A DNA stretch of 64,000 nt from Dermatemys mawii (lineage: Eukaryota > Chordata > Testudines > Dermatemydidae): NCBI GenBank assembly GCA_007922305.1, contig ML677335.1, positions 39,794,887 to 39,858,886 of the forward strand. Direction: 5' to 3'. The position numbers were made by a program, and so were the translations under genes. The first letter of the stretch is position 1; every line of letters begins with the position of its first letter. Positions 47,662 to 58,434 of the stretch are shown here, one piece after another. Below the pieces are notes generated by a model. That model did not search any database and was not told where the DNA came from. It saw only the letters and a program-made list of their open reading frames with translations.

Positions 47662-48460
47662 TGTCAGGATTGCCTCCCCACTCTGAACTCTAGGGTACAG
47701 ATGTGGGGACCCGCATGAAAAAAGAAATAACCCCCCCAAGCTTATTTTACCAGCTTGGGTTAAAATGTTTTTCCCCAGAACACAACTTCTTCTGTGTCTG
47801 GACTTGGTATGCTGCCACCATCAAGTGAGAATGTCTCAAAAAACTATTGGACATGGGCCACTTGAAGCCCCTCTTTCTCTTTCCACAAAACCCTCAAACT
47901 TATTCCCTCCCTGGGAAGCTTGAGAGAAAAGCCTTGCCTGATCCTGAGAGACATGCCTGATCCAAAACCAGGATTACACAATGGAAAACAAGCAGTCAGA
48001 TTCTTAAAAGAAAGATTTTAATAAAAGGAAAAAAAAAGAAAGGAATAAATCCCTTATAACCATCAATAGAACAACATCTACCATAATCAATAAAGAGTTA
48101 AAGACAACCAAACCTCTCCCCTGAGGCAACTTTCTCCCACTGTTGATATCTCTGCTGAATCTTACCATATCCAAGAAGCACCCAGCCAACACTCACCCCT
48201 GAGAACCCTCCAAGTGATAAAAAGATGGTAAACATACTGACTACCTTACTTGATAGAAAGCTATGGTTACTGTGAAAGAAATAGGTGTGGTTCATCCCAT
48301 AGCCGAGCTGAACAGAGAAGAGACCCAGAGAGAAACTGAAACTCAAAATCCTTTGTCTCCTGAGGAATTTCTCATTGGTCAGTTGTCCACCTCTCAGGTT
48401 ACATTTAGCTTAACCCCTTACAGGTAAACAGTAATTCTAGGCTACTTTATACTTATGACA
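47662..48460. mobile_element. Solo LTR, 799 bp
   Basis: Ends are TGTCAGGATTGCC and TACTTATGACA, TG...CA with inverted TGTCA/TGACA. Flanks are CATAG (47657-47661) and CATAC (48461-48465), a 5-bp duplication with one mismatch. The start TGTCAGGATTGCCTCCCC is one I associate with turtle LTRs, from memory only. Minus-strand frames of 62 and 82 codons are incidental. No internal genes. Confidence 0.82.
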
Positions 48461-48469
48461 CATACAATT

Positions 48470-49985
48470 ATAATTTTAACCAAGAAAAATGAGAAACTTC
48501 TTTAGAAATAAATTAATTAAATTTAATTATTTAAATTTTGCTTCAATATAATAGTAGCTTTTTAACATATATCTTCTTTTGGTGGTAACTTGATGTCTAG
48601 GTTATGAACTTAAACTTCTTTGGTTTTTTAGTACATAGTCCAATGTTACTGTTTCATGACATGATAAGACAAATCAGTGTTTGAAGGTCGTGTTTGTAAA
48701 GCTTACTTTCTTAGGTAGGTTCCTGGCATCATTTTGTCCTTCAGTTACTTAGCAAAAAATTGATAATTTTAAATGATGGCCACAGGAGAACTTCTTTCAT
48801 ATTGGGTCACTCTTTGAAGGCTGAAATGTGGCTTTTTTTGATGATTAGAAATTCATCTAAATAAATGTAACCTTACACGTATACCTGATGCAGCAATGTG
48901 CTGAAATTAAGTGCTTCCCTGCACTTAATTTCTCTGACTTTTTTCCCCATAAATGTCTCTGCCTCTCACATTTAGCACTGTTTTGTCTATTTTGTTATCA
49001 AATTATCAAAATTAACAAAAACAGCTGAGGTTTTATGCACTTTAAAATAAGAATATATATGAAAACAAAGTAATTCCTTCCCCTGAATAATGCTAAGGGT
49101 TGTGCTGAAAAAGCCAGCTCTGGCCAATATATTCCACGCAATTACTACAATTATGTCCGGTTCTAAAATGTAGTATTTAGATTCTGCTCTGTGGTAGGTC
49201 TTGGCAAATGCTGACTTTTAGTGGCAAACATCACGTATTTATTTTTCTTTTTGGTTTGAATCTCGTAGCCTGACTCTGAACTATTGGCCTTGACCCTGAA
49301 CGTGATATTTTTCTAATACTATTTCCTGGATACCCTTAGAGCCAGACCCGGTATCATTTTTTTATTCTTTCCAATAGTTGCTACACAGGAGTGTGGCTGA
49401 AGGAGTAGTGTGCATGGGTAAGGACTGCATGTGTTGTAGGGTGAAGTTCTTGATTACCTCCCCATCTTGATGATTTGCTCTTTCCTTAGGTAAGACACAA
49501 TAATGTAAAGAATTCAAGATCCTGTGTGAGGATGTATACAGCACTACTCCCATAAATGGGAGGTATGTGGTCCTGTGTGTCATAAACGCACATGATACTA
49601 TTTGCTAGAATAATTGCTATAGGCTGCAGTTGAGGGGTTGATATGATGCGAGGAGACTTTCAGACGTTTAATGTTGGCATTATGATTGAGAGCAGGCAGC
49701 TATCATCCTGAGCACAAGGTATTTGTATTTAATTGCACATTGTACCTGGGAGGTAGATCATGCCCTAGAGTTGTTGCTTTTTTGCATCTGAGTGGTTTTA
49801 CACAGTTGAGCCAGTTTGCCTTTTCAGTTTTTGGTTGCACATTTTGAATTGCTAAAAGAGGCCTATTGGGTGTATCTCTGAATTCAATCACACTGGCCTC
49901 ATTGCTAGCTGTGGGCAACAACCATCCTGAAGGTGTGAGAGAGGGGAATAAAAGGGATAACTGTAGGAAGAACAGCTTATACATA
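48470..49985. other. AT-rich DNA, nothing recognised
   Basis: A 114-codon minus frame at 49703-50047 has no domain. No family is recognised. Confidence 0.35.
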
Positions 49986-49992
49986 TAGTTTC

Positions 49993-50085
49993 CAACACAC
50001 ATATTTCTAGACTCATAGTTTAATGGTAGAAGGGACCACCGGATCATCTAGTCTGACTCCCTGTATATCACAGGTCACCGACACC
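49993..50085 (-). mobile_element. CR1 (or CR1-tailed SINE) 3' end, antisense
   Basis: ACTCATAGTTTAATGGTAGA, AGGGACCACCGGATCATC and TAGTCTGACTCCCTGTATAT are the reverse complement of the 3' end seen at 13195-13278. Confidence 0.75.
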
Positions 50086-50684
50086 ACCCACCCAGCAACC
50101 ACACACCAAACTCACTATAAACCCTGGAGCCGGTTCTGCTTCCAATGGAAGTCTGTGGGAGTTTCACCATTGATTTAATTAATAACAGCAATGGCATTTT
50201 TGTGATTGATTTTAATCGGAGCATGTCTAGAGCCCCGACTACTTTTTCGTAGTCAGAAGAAAGGACTTTTATGCACATGTCAAGTTTGTATATACTTATA
50301 TGTACACTGTCCACTCAGCATTTAGCAGTAGAAAATTACACATTTTGATCTGAAAGTTGTGCTTTTTTAAGGCTAATTAATTTAAAAACTCTATTGGCAA
50401 AGATACATGCACTTCAATTGGCTACACTGCCAGGCATTCTCCCAACAAACCTAATTAACTTCAAACTGTGGAGCACCATTAACAGATGGGACTTTTTTCT
50501 TTGGGATTTTTCACTAATTAGTCTTTTAAAAATTAGGAATTGAACAGAAGATTTTTATCTTACTTGCCAATAAATCTGCATTTTTTCCTTAATGATTTTT
50601 ATGTCAGTGGAAAAGTTAAGAAGAAGGAAACCATTTGTTTAAAGAAAGGAAAATATAATTGAGATGCTAATAAAGATTAGAGGC

Positions 50685-51948
50685 TGTGATGGGTTGGGTC
50701 ACAGAGACCCCCTTGGGACAGTCAGCTGATGTGCTGAGACGTCCTCTGAGGCAGTTTTCTCTGCCAGTTTGGGCCCCCAGAACCTTGTCCTGTTGAACCA
50801 GAAATGCTAATATGCTGCAACACAGACCAGTCTGAACCATGCCCCCAAAACTGCAGATTTAACTGAAAAGGGTTTAGCAAGAGTTCCTGTTTCCAGCACC
50901 CAGACATCCAACTCCCAATGGGATCCAAAGCCCAAATAAATCAATTTTATTCTGTATAAAGCTTATACAGGGTAAACTCATAAATTGTTTGCCCTCTATA
51001 ACACTGATAGAGAAATATACACAGGTGTTTGCTCCCCGAGGTATTAATTGCTTCTGCTGGGTGAATTAATACGAAAAAATGATTTTATTAAGTATAAAAA
51101 GTAGAATTTAAATGGTTTCAAGTAAAAACAGACAGAACAAAGTAATCTACCAAGCGAAACAAAACAAAACAAAACACACAACTCTAAGTCTTACACACTA
51201 GGAAACTGAGTACAGGTAGATCTCACTATCAGAGATGTTCCAATAAGCTTCTTTCACAGACTAGACTCCTTTCTAGTCTGGGCCCAATCCTTTTCAGGTC
51301 AACCTTGTAGGTTAGGGCCTGGGTCCAGCAATCACTGACACTCCCATAGTTATTGTCCTTTGTTCCATTTTCTTTCAGGCATCTCTTTGGGGTGGAAAGA
51401 CCATTTCTTGAGCCAGCTGAAGACAAAAGAGAAGGGCTTCCAGGGCTTTTTATATTCTCTGTCTTGTAGGTGGAAACCCCTTTGTTCTCCTGTGCAAAGT
51501 CACAGCAACATGATGGAGTTTGTAGCCACCTGGGCAAGTCACATGGCCATTAATGATTCAGCTTTGTGCAGTTTGACACCATTGTTTACAAATTAGTTTG
51601 AATGTTCCCAGGAATGCTCAGATGTGGATTGGCGTCTCCCAAAGTCCATCACCAGTTAAGTGTTTCTTGATTGGGTACTTACTGAGAATAGTCCTTTCTC
51701 AAGAAGCTGACCAAATGCTTGTGAGGCTACTTAGAATGAAACACAATGAGATACAAGTACATAGCCAATATTCATAACTTCAAATACAAAAGCAATACAC
51801 GCATACAGATGGCACAATCATAACCAGCAAATTACAACCTTTCTATAGACTCCTTATTTGACCTCCTTTGTACAAGATTCGATGAAACTATAGGACCTTG
51901 ATTGCAACAATTATCTATATGGTCACAGTTCATGTCAATAATGTCACA
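50685..51948. mobile_element. Solo LTR, 1264 bp
   Basis: Ends are TGTGATGGGTTGGGTCACAG and AATAATGTCACA, TG...CA with inverted TGTGA/TCACA. A perfect 5-bp duplication GAGGC flanks it (50680-50684 and 51949-51953). Inside are an (AAAAC)n run at 51163-51180 and several AATAAA- and TATAAA-like words, so the transcription orientation is not decided. The 102-codon minus frame at 51229-51537 and the 78-codon plus frame are incidental. A 5-bp duplication fits gypsy-type or several retrovirus-like groups. No internal genes. Confidence 0.88.
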
Positions 51949-51959
51949 GAGGCTTGTAA

Positions 51960-52860
51960 GGGACAGATATTTTCAGAGATTTTCTTGGGTTTTTTTGTTC
52001 GGTTGGTTTTTATTCTTACTCAAATAATGGTCATAGTTTAAGCCATTTTTTTCTTTTTGTTTGATACACTGCTTGGTTGGTATAATTTTCACACAAAATC
52101 CTGATTAAACAGATGGGATTTTCTAGATTTGATACCTGTTCAAACACAGCCCTAATCATGTACCTTCAGTATGCAAAATTCTTATTGAATTCCAGAGAAA
52201 TTCTTCAAGCTGTGCAGAAGGTCTGCTGAAGAGCTCATGTGCAACTCTACAATAACGAACCTGGGGTGGAGGATCTCGTAAACCTATACTGGCAGGGGGG
52301 AATGAAGGAGGGTATGTGTGTGAGAGAGCTACAGAGAGAGATTTGACTTGCCAGGTGTCTTGTGTGCTGTGTTATATTTAGAGAACACTAGTCCTTGCCT
52401 TGGTGACTTATTATCTTAGCTAATATGTTGTATATTTGTATTATTGAGCACATTCACAGGGATCTGGAGTCTTGTTCTGCAAGGTGCATAGTCCCATCTG
52501 TGAGGTTGAGAGTCCCAAAGACTGTCTGTTATATATTTCTCAGACATTTATCACCCTGGTGTTAGAAGCACTATCTGTGGGAACTGAGAATGTGCAGTAC
52601 TTTCTTTAATGTTTTTACTTTTTAAATTTCTGTCTTCCTGTTATTGCTACTTATGCTGTTCAACTCTTACAACTTACAAACTTTTTTGTTCATACATTTC
52701 TTATTTATTTCACTATCTTGGGAATAAAAAAAGAAATACATAAATAGACTCAAATAGGCATTTGTTCAACACAGTTGTACTATGTTTGTGCAGAGCTACT
52801 TATAGAGTACAAATTATTATAACATCAATAATAGCACAAATAACTGTAATTGACTTTTAC
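51960..52860. other. AT-rich DNA, nothing recognised
   Basis: No gene or repeat family recognised. Confidence 0.4.
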
Positions 52861-52864
52861 ATTA

Positions 52865-53140
52865 TTTGTTTATTTATTAACACAGTACAGCCCAGAGTTC
52901 CCAGCTGACACTGGAGCTCCATTGTGCTAGATTCTGTTCAGACACATACTGAGAGACAATTGCTGTGTCTGCCCCAAAGAGCTTATTGTACAACTAAAGA
53001 AGAGAGACAGGGCGGAGATGGAAAACAGAAGTCTGGAGAAATTAAGTGCCTCATATAAGCTCGCAAAGCAGGAGAACTGGAAATAGAACCTATGTCTCCT
53101 GCCTCCATTGCTTTATCCAGTAGAAAAATAGATCATGCTG
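52865..53140. mobile_element. L2-tail plus MIR-core composite SINE relic
   Basis: The first part (CTCCATTGTGCTAGATTCTG, CAGACACATACTGAGAGACA, CCCCAAAGAGCTTATTGTAC) is an antisense L2-type tail. It runs directly into a MIR-like core (GAAATTAAGTGCCTCATATA, GGAAATAGAACCTATGTCTC). The fused order suggests one composite element rather than two insertions. Confidence 0.6.
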
Positions 53141-53144
53141 TTAC

Positions 53145-55615
53145 TATCCTGACTCAGTTGCATGTGTTTATTAATTTTAAAAAGGGCTTGTTAACTTTCA
53201 GGGCAGCTTGACTTCCTATCCCTTGTTTTGTTGGATAGATATAGCTCTCTCTTAATGTTCAGATACATTTTAACTGTTGTATCTCTGTCCAGATTGATAC
53301 TCTGTCTTTCTGGCCAATGAATCTCTCTGGAACAGTGAAAGACCGAATGTGTAGCCCATAAAGTCTTAAAAGGCAAGCCAAAACTGCCCTTGCTCTGTAA
53401 CTGCAGGGAGATGAATACACTGATTAACTGTAGGTTTTTGTTGCTAGTTCACATAAACAAACAATTTCTAGTCGTCAAGGAACATGAAATACAGAAACAG
53501 ATATTATGGTTGAGCACATTTATTTTTGAGAAAATTGTTATCTTGCATGCAAATTTGGCATGGTCTGCAGGTTCCTGAGAAGTTGGCAACATGGCCTTTG
53601 AGGTTCAGAGAGTGCTTTTGACTACTTGCTTTACTGCTTTTGCAGAACTGACTCAAATCTGAGGCCAGAGGCTCAGTAAGGGCTGAACCTGACTTCACTG
53701 AGAGTTAAGGGTACTCTAGACTTTACTACAGATGCTTAGCATCTGGTCCTGGCATACAAGAAAAAGGAAGGGATTGCGCATCCGAAAGTGCAGGACCTCT
53801 GCATGGTGCTCAGTAGAGTACCTGGTTAACACACCAGTCAGCAGGCATGTCCCAAAAGAGGCATGCTAGCTCGTGTCTATGCAGTAGTCAGTAGCAGGTA
53901 CTAGCTGTGAAGTTTGTACTTTTCTCATGCTCACAGGATCAGCTATGTGTAGCACTCTATGTCCCTCAAAGCCTACTGTAATGTAAGTTCCAGGTCACAC
54001 AGTTTCTGTGGTGGAGGAAGTATGGGATGCAGCATCTCTGCTCCCCATATTGGTCATTTAATGGAAAATGACAAGATATTCTTCAGTTTCTTAAAATCCT
54101 CATTTATCAGCTTGCTATATGTTATCATTAATTTCTTGGAAGCTGGAGATGGAAACCTGTTTTATTAGGTTTCCTTCCTTTCTCTCCCATATTAGGTTTG
54201 TTAGTGCTGTCACTACTATTAACTTTTTTTTTAAAAGATAAACTAGCATTAAAGCAGTTGTTCTGAAAACTATAAACATATACTGAACCAAGAAGAACAG
54301 TGACTCTGCAAACTGATACCAGAGGGATCACAGGAGGGAATGGGTGTATGGAGCTGTCTTTAACTCCAAAGAAAAGAGTGTAGATAAACTGCACACAGGC
54401 CATGACACTTTCTACCCCTTTGTCCTGCTGATGGATTTGGGAAATGAGCTGTGACCCACTATGTTGCTGGGAATGTGACTGAATTTTAAAAACAGTGAAT
54501 CTTATCACAGGTTCCTTATTGTTTGCCAGAAAAGTGTATTTTACTTAATCAGTTTTAACACATCAGACTGACATGTATTTTGTCCGGGCGCATCATTATG
54601 CTTTGCATAATTTAACATGATACAGCTGATGCAGCTCAGTGCAGCATGTCACAATGTGACGTGTCCTCGGGACAATTCATAAGCTTCCTTTTTTAAAAAA
54701 GGAAAACAAACCAACAGTAAAATGAGTGGAAGCAACTTCAATTTTCAGAGATCTCTTTCTTGAATGGTAACAACTAACTTAGACACTAACACTTAGTATA
54801 CATAGTAGGGTTATATTTTTCCACTGTGTATTACTTTGCATATTGATATTTTCAATACTGACATTTAAAATCATGGAAATTTATTTTCAAAATAGTTGGA
54901 AGTGTCATGCTGCTGGCAAGTTCCTAATACTGCCATTGATATCACTAAATTAGTGGACCCTGGAGTTAATGTAAGATGTAGATTTACTATAGTAAGAAAT
55001 AATTTGTATTCTTCTTAAGTAATTCAAAATACAAAGGCTAATAAAGACAGCTTTATCTTTAAATATTGTAAAAAAAAAACACCCCAAAAACTCCACTGTG
55101 TTTTATTAGAGACTAAGTGTATTCATAAGGAAATTAAAGTTAGTGACCTTTTAAAAATATTAATAATGGACAGTCTAATATATTCCAAGCAGTGCAACAG
55201 GGCTTATGGTTTAGCACTGACAATGAAGACTGACACTGTGACCTTACAATTAGCAGAGTCTCAGATGCAGATGTCTGAAATAATATTTCAAAGCAAGTCA
55301 ACACCAGTTCAGCAATGTACAATACAGGGAATTTTTCCAGCGTTCCTAATTCCATAAAAGAATTCTTTAGATTTCCTTTTTCTATTTTCCCCAGCTTGAA
55401 CAGTATTAAGAACCCATTACTCTCATAATTTGCTTTCACGTTCCTATTATTCAACAAAAATAGCGGATTTTAAAAATTATGTTTATACAGTATGTTTATT
55501 TTTAAAAGTTCAGTCAAAAATGTTATGGTGCAATATGTCATGTTGAAAAGGAAAGACTTTTTTTGCCCTTCATCTGCTATATTGTCATTCTTCCACAAGC
55601 TTTTGGAAAACTTGA
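53145..55615. other. AT-rich DNA, nothing recognised
   Basis: Frames of 60-126 codons occur on both strands without domains. No repeat family recognised. Confidence 0.4.
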
Positions 55616-55629
55616 CTGAGTTTCTAGGT

Positions 55630-56322
55630 CAGGGGTTGACAACCTACAGCACGCATGCCAAAGGTGGCATGTGAGCCGATTTCCTCTGGCACACAGTGGA
55701 GGGCTCAGCCTGCCGCCGCTTTGGGGTTTCCCCTGCTGGCCCCTTGCCAGTCAGGGTCCCACCGCCTGCCCCACTCAGCTTCCGCTGCTAGCCTGGGTGT
55801 AGGGAACCCAGGTTGGCAGCGGGCTGAGACCCCGGCTGGCAGGAGACTGCAGGGGAAACCCCACAGCAGTGGTGGGCTAAGCGCTCAGCCCCCCGCTGCT
55901 TTGGGGTTTCCCTCGCAGGCTCCTGCCAGCCTGGGTTCCCTATACTTGGGCTAGCAGCAGGAGCTGAGTGGGGCAGGCAGCGGGACCGGAGGTGGCAGGA
56001 GCCCGCAGAGGAAACCCCAAAGCAGTGGCGGGCTGAGCCGCTCAGCCTGCCCATGCTCTGCGGTTTCCCCTGCTGGCCCCTTGCTAGCTGGGGTCCAGCT
56101 GCCTGCCCCACTCAGCACCTTCACCCAGGCTGGCAGCAGCAGGCTGAGACCCTGGCTAGAAGGAGCCTGTGGGGGAAACCCCAAAGCAGGGATGGACTGA
56201 CCCCCTCAGACCCTCCCCTTCTGCCTGGGCCCCCGCCCCTTCTGGACTGGCATGTGAACCCTTAAATTTCAGTGAATAACTGAAGACTCGGCACACCACC
56301 TCTGAAAGGTTGCCGACCCCTG
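55630..56322. mobile_element. hAT element with palindromic tandem array, 693 bp
   Basis: Ends are CAGGGGTTGACAACCTAC and, reversed, CAGGGGTCGGCAACCTTT. A perfect 8-bp duplication TTCTAGGT flanks it (55622-55629 and 56323-56330). The right 40 bp match the element at 5356-5665. The middle is a GC-rich array in which GGGGTTTCCC and its reverse complement alternate six times (near 55721, 55851, 55901, 56011, 56061, 56171). The frames of 70-107 codons on both strands are products of this array. Confidence 0.93.
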
Positions 56323-56389
56323 TTCTAGGTACTACCAAGAAAAAAGAGTAAAGCAGGTAAGCAAGTGGGGACAAGGAGACAAAATGTGA

Positions 56390-56545
56390 CTCTTCACACT
56401 TTTGACTTCGTGGTGTAAGTCTGTGTAGCACGCAAGTTACATAGGAGGGAGTGAAATTTCAGTGTAGGCATTTAAACGGTTAGGTCAAGATAAGTTGCCT
56501 GACGTCAGCTTAACTTTGTAGTGTACATCGGGGCCTAAACTTACT
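56390..56545. repeat. Possible old MITE end
   Basis: GTCAGCTTAACTTTGTAGTGTACATCGGGGCC reads like the reverse of a GGGC...GTACACTACAAAGTTAAG end. Boundaries and family are uncertain. Confidence 0.3.
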
Positions 56546-56569
56546 TTAAAAGTCTTTAGCCACTGCTTA

Positions 56570-56875
56570 GGGCAGGTCTACACTACCCACCGAATCGGTG
56601 GATAGCAATCGATCTTTCAGGGATCAATTTATCACATCTTGTCTAGATGTGATAAGTCAATCCCAGAGTGCTCTCCCATTGACTCTGGTACTCCACCACC
56701 GTGAGATGCGCAGGGAGAGTCGTCAGGGGACTGGCAGCAGTTAACTCAGTGCTGTGAAGACGCCATGGTAAGTTGACCTAAATATGTCGACTTCACCTAC
56801 GCTATTCCCATAGCTGAAGTTGCGTATCTTAGGTTGATTCCCTCCCCCGCCACACCCTCCAGTATAGACCAGGGC
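56570..56875. mobile_element. Harbinger-like MITE, 306 bp
   Basis: Ends GGGCAGGTCTACACT and, reversed, GCCCTGGTCTATACT, with TTA on each side (56567-56569 and 56876-56878). A TTA/TWA trinucleotide duplication is typical of PIF/Harbinger. The right part shares TAGCTGAAGTTGCGTATCTT with the copy at 58143-58427. Its right flank is used as part of the target site of the next element. Confidence 0.8.
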
Positions 56876-56881
56876 TTAGAT

Positions 56882-57831
56882 CAGGGGTGGGCAAACTTTT
56901 TTGCCCGAGGGCCACATCGGGTTGCAAAATTATATCGAGGGCCGGGTAGGGAAGGCCCCACTCCCAATCCAGCCCCCTCCCACTTCCCGCCCCCTGAGAA
57001 TTCCTGACCCATCCAACCCCCCACCTTGTCCCCTGACTGCCTCTTCCACAGACCTCTAACCACCCCCCAGGACCCCACTCCCCATCCAATTCCCCTGCTC
57101 CCTGTCCACTGACTGCCACAACCCCTATCCACCTTCCCACCCCCAACCACCCCAGAATCTCATCCCAATCAACCCATCCTACTCCCTGACTGCCCCTTCC
57201 AAAGCCCCCACCACCACCCTGGCACCCCCCCATTCCCCTTACTATAGCTACTGTGGGTGGGGGGAGCATACAGCCCTGACCCCCAGAGCTCTTTCCACAC
57301 AGGGTGGCTCCGGGGGAGAAGGGGAGTGCACAGCCCCGGCTCCCAGAGCTCTGCCTGTGCGGCGTGGCTCCGGGAGAGGGGCCAGTGGGCAGCCCCAGTC
57401 CCCAGAGCACTCCCTGCACCACGCGGCTCCAGGGAAGGGGCCAGCGCACAGCCCCGGGCCCCCAGAGCGCTCCCCATGCGGCTCTAGGGGAGGGGCCAGC
57501 AGGCAGCCCCGGCCCCCAGAGCGCTGCCCCTGTGGCGCGCCTCCCTCTGGGGGAGGGGCCAGCGGGAAGCTCCGGCCCCCAGAGTGCTCCCGGTGTGGCG
57601 TGGCTCCAGGGGAGTGGTCAGCAGGCAGCTCCGGGCCCCAGAGCTCTGCCTCTGCGGCACGGCTCCGGGGGAGGGGTCAGTGGGCAGCCCCAGCCCCCAG
57701 AGCGCTCCCAGCACGGCACGGCTCCGGGGGAGGGGCAAGCGCTGCCACTGAGGCACGGCTTGGGAGGGGGCACAGCCTTCTGCTACAGGCCGGATGGGAC
57801 GGTCTCGCGGGCCATAGTTTGCCCACCCCTG
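56882..57831. mobile_element. GC-rich hAT element, 950 bp
   Basis: Ends are CAGGGGTGGGCAAACTTT and, reversed, CAGGGGTGGGCAAACTATGG, 16 bp identical. A perfect 8-bp duplication GCTTAGAT flanks it (56874-56881 and 57832-57839). The left part is C-rich like the copy at 34732-35631; the right part is a minisatellite. Open frames of 76-206 codons on both strands lie wholly or mostly inside it and have Gly/Pro/Arg-rich repeat composition, not protein domains. No transposase. Confidence 0.95.
57265..57740. repeat. Minisatellite, about 8 x 59 bp, inside the hAT
   Basis: A unit with GGCTCCGGGGGAGGGGCCAG, GGGCAGCCCC and CCCAGAGCGCTCC recurs; the CCCAGAGC word falls near 57282, 57342, 57401, 57461, 57515, 57578, 57637 and 57696. 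Units vary from about 54 to 63 bp. Confidence 0.92.
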
Positions 57832-58142
57832 GCTTAGATGCATAAACCTCTGGAGTAATTCGTAACACGTGCTTAACGGCATTACCATCAGTAAAAAACA
57901 GTGATGATCTCTGAGGATATACACATAAGCATATTGTAATCAAACTAGGATCTGGCCAAAGAAATGCCATGGAATGACATTGAATGTGTAATGACTTCAG
58001 ATTTTATACCTCATCCTAAAGCACTGATATTTCTATTCATGGGAAATATAATGCTTTACTCAACATGATGTTCCATTGATTTCAAAGGGTGTCAGAATCT
58101 CACCCAAAGAGAGCGCATTCAGTAGCGGAACTCTTTCACTTA

Positions 58143-58427
58143 GGGTACGTCCTCACTACTGCGGGTAGCCATCAATTTTTTATTGATCGATTTCTCGCGT
58201 CTTCTAAAGACGCGAGAAATCGATTGCCAGCGCTGCCCCCATCGACTCCAGAACTCCAGCTTGATGTGAGGCGTAAGCTGGAGTCAACGGGGGAGCAAGC
58301 CGCCAACTGCCGCCACCATGAGGACAGCAGGTAAATCGGCTGCAGATTCGCCGACTTCAGCTACATGATTCACGTAGCTGAAGTTGCATATCTGCAGTCG
58401 ATCCCCGCCCCCAGTGAAGACCAGTCC
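58143..58427. mobile_element. Harbinger-like MITE, 285 bp, with strong hairpins
   Basis: Ends GGGTACGTCCTCACTAC and, reversed, GGACTGGTCTTCACTG, with TTA on each side (58140-58142 and 58428-58430). Inside is a perfect 18-bp inverted repeat with a 3-base loop (58186-58203 and 58207-58224) and a second pair, ACTTCAGCTAC/GTAGCTGAAGT, near 58354-58383. Same family as 56570-56875. Frames of 77-81 codons here are incidental. Confidence 0.85.
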
Positions 58428-58434
58428 TTAGAGG

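Noticed and set aside
56829..57449. 206-codon minus-strand frame as a gene
   Set aside because: It lies almost entirely within a hAT element, overlaps open frames on the other strand, and its Gly/Trp/Pro-rich composition follows the C-rich tract and the minisatellite.
57304..57845. 177- and 162-codon plus-strand frames as proteins
   Set aside because: They translate the 59-bp minisatellite in two frames; a real protein would not be open in several frames at once.
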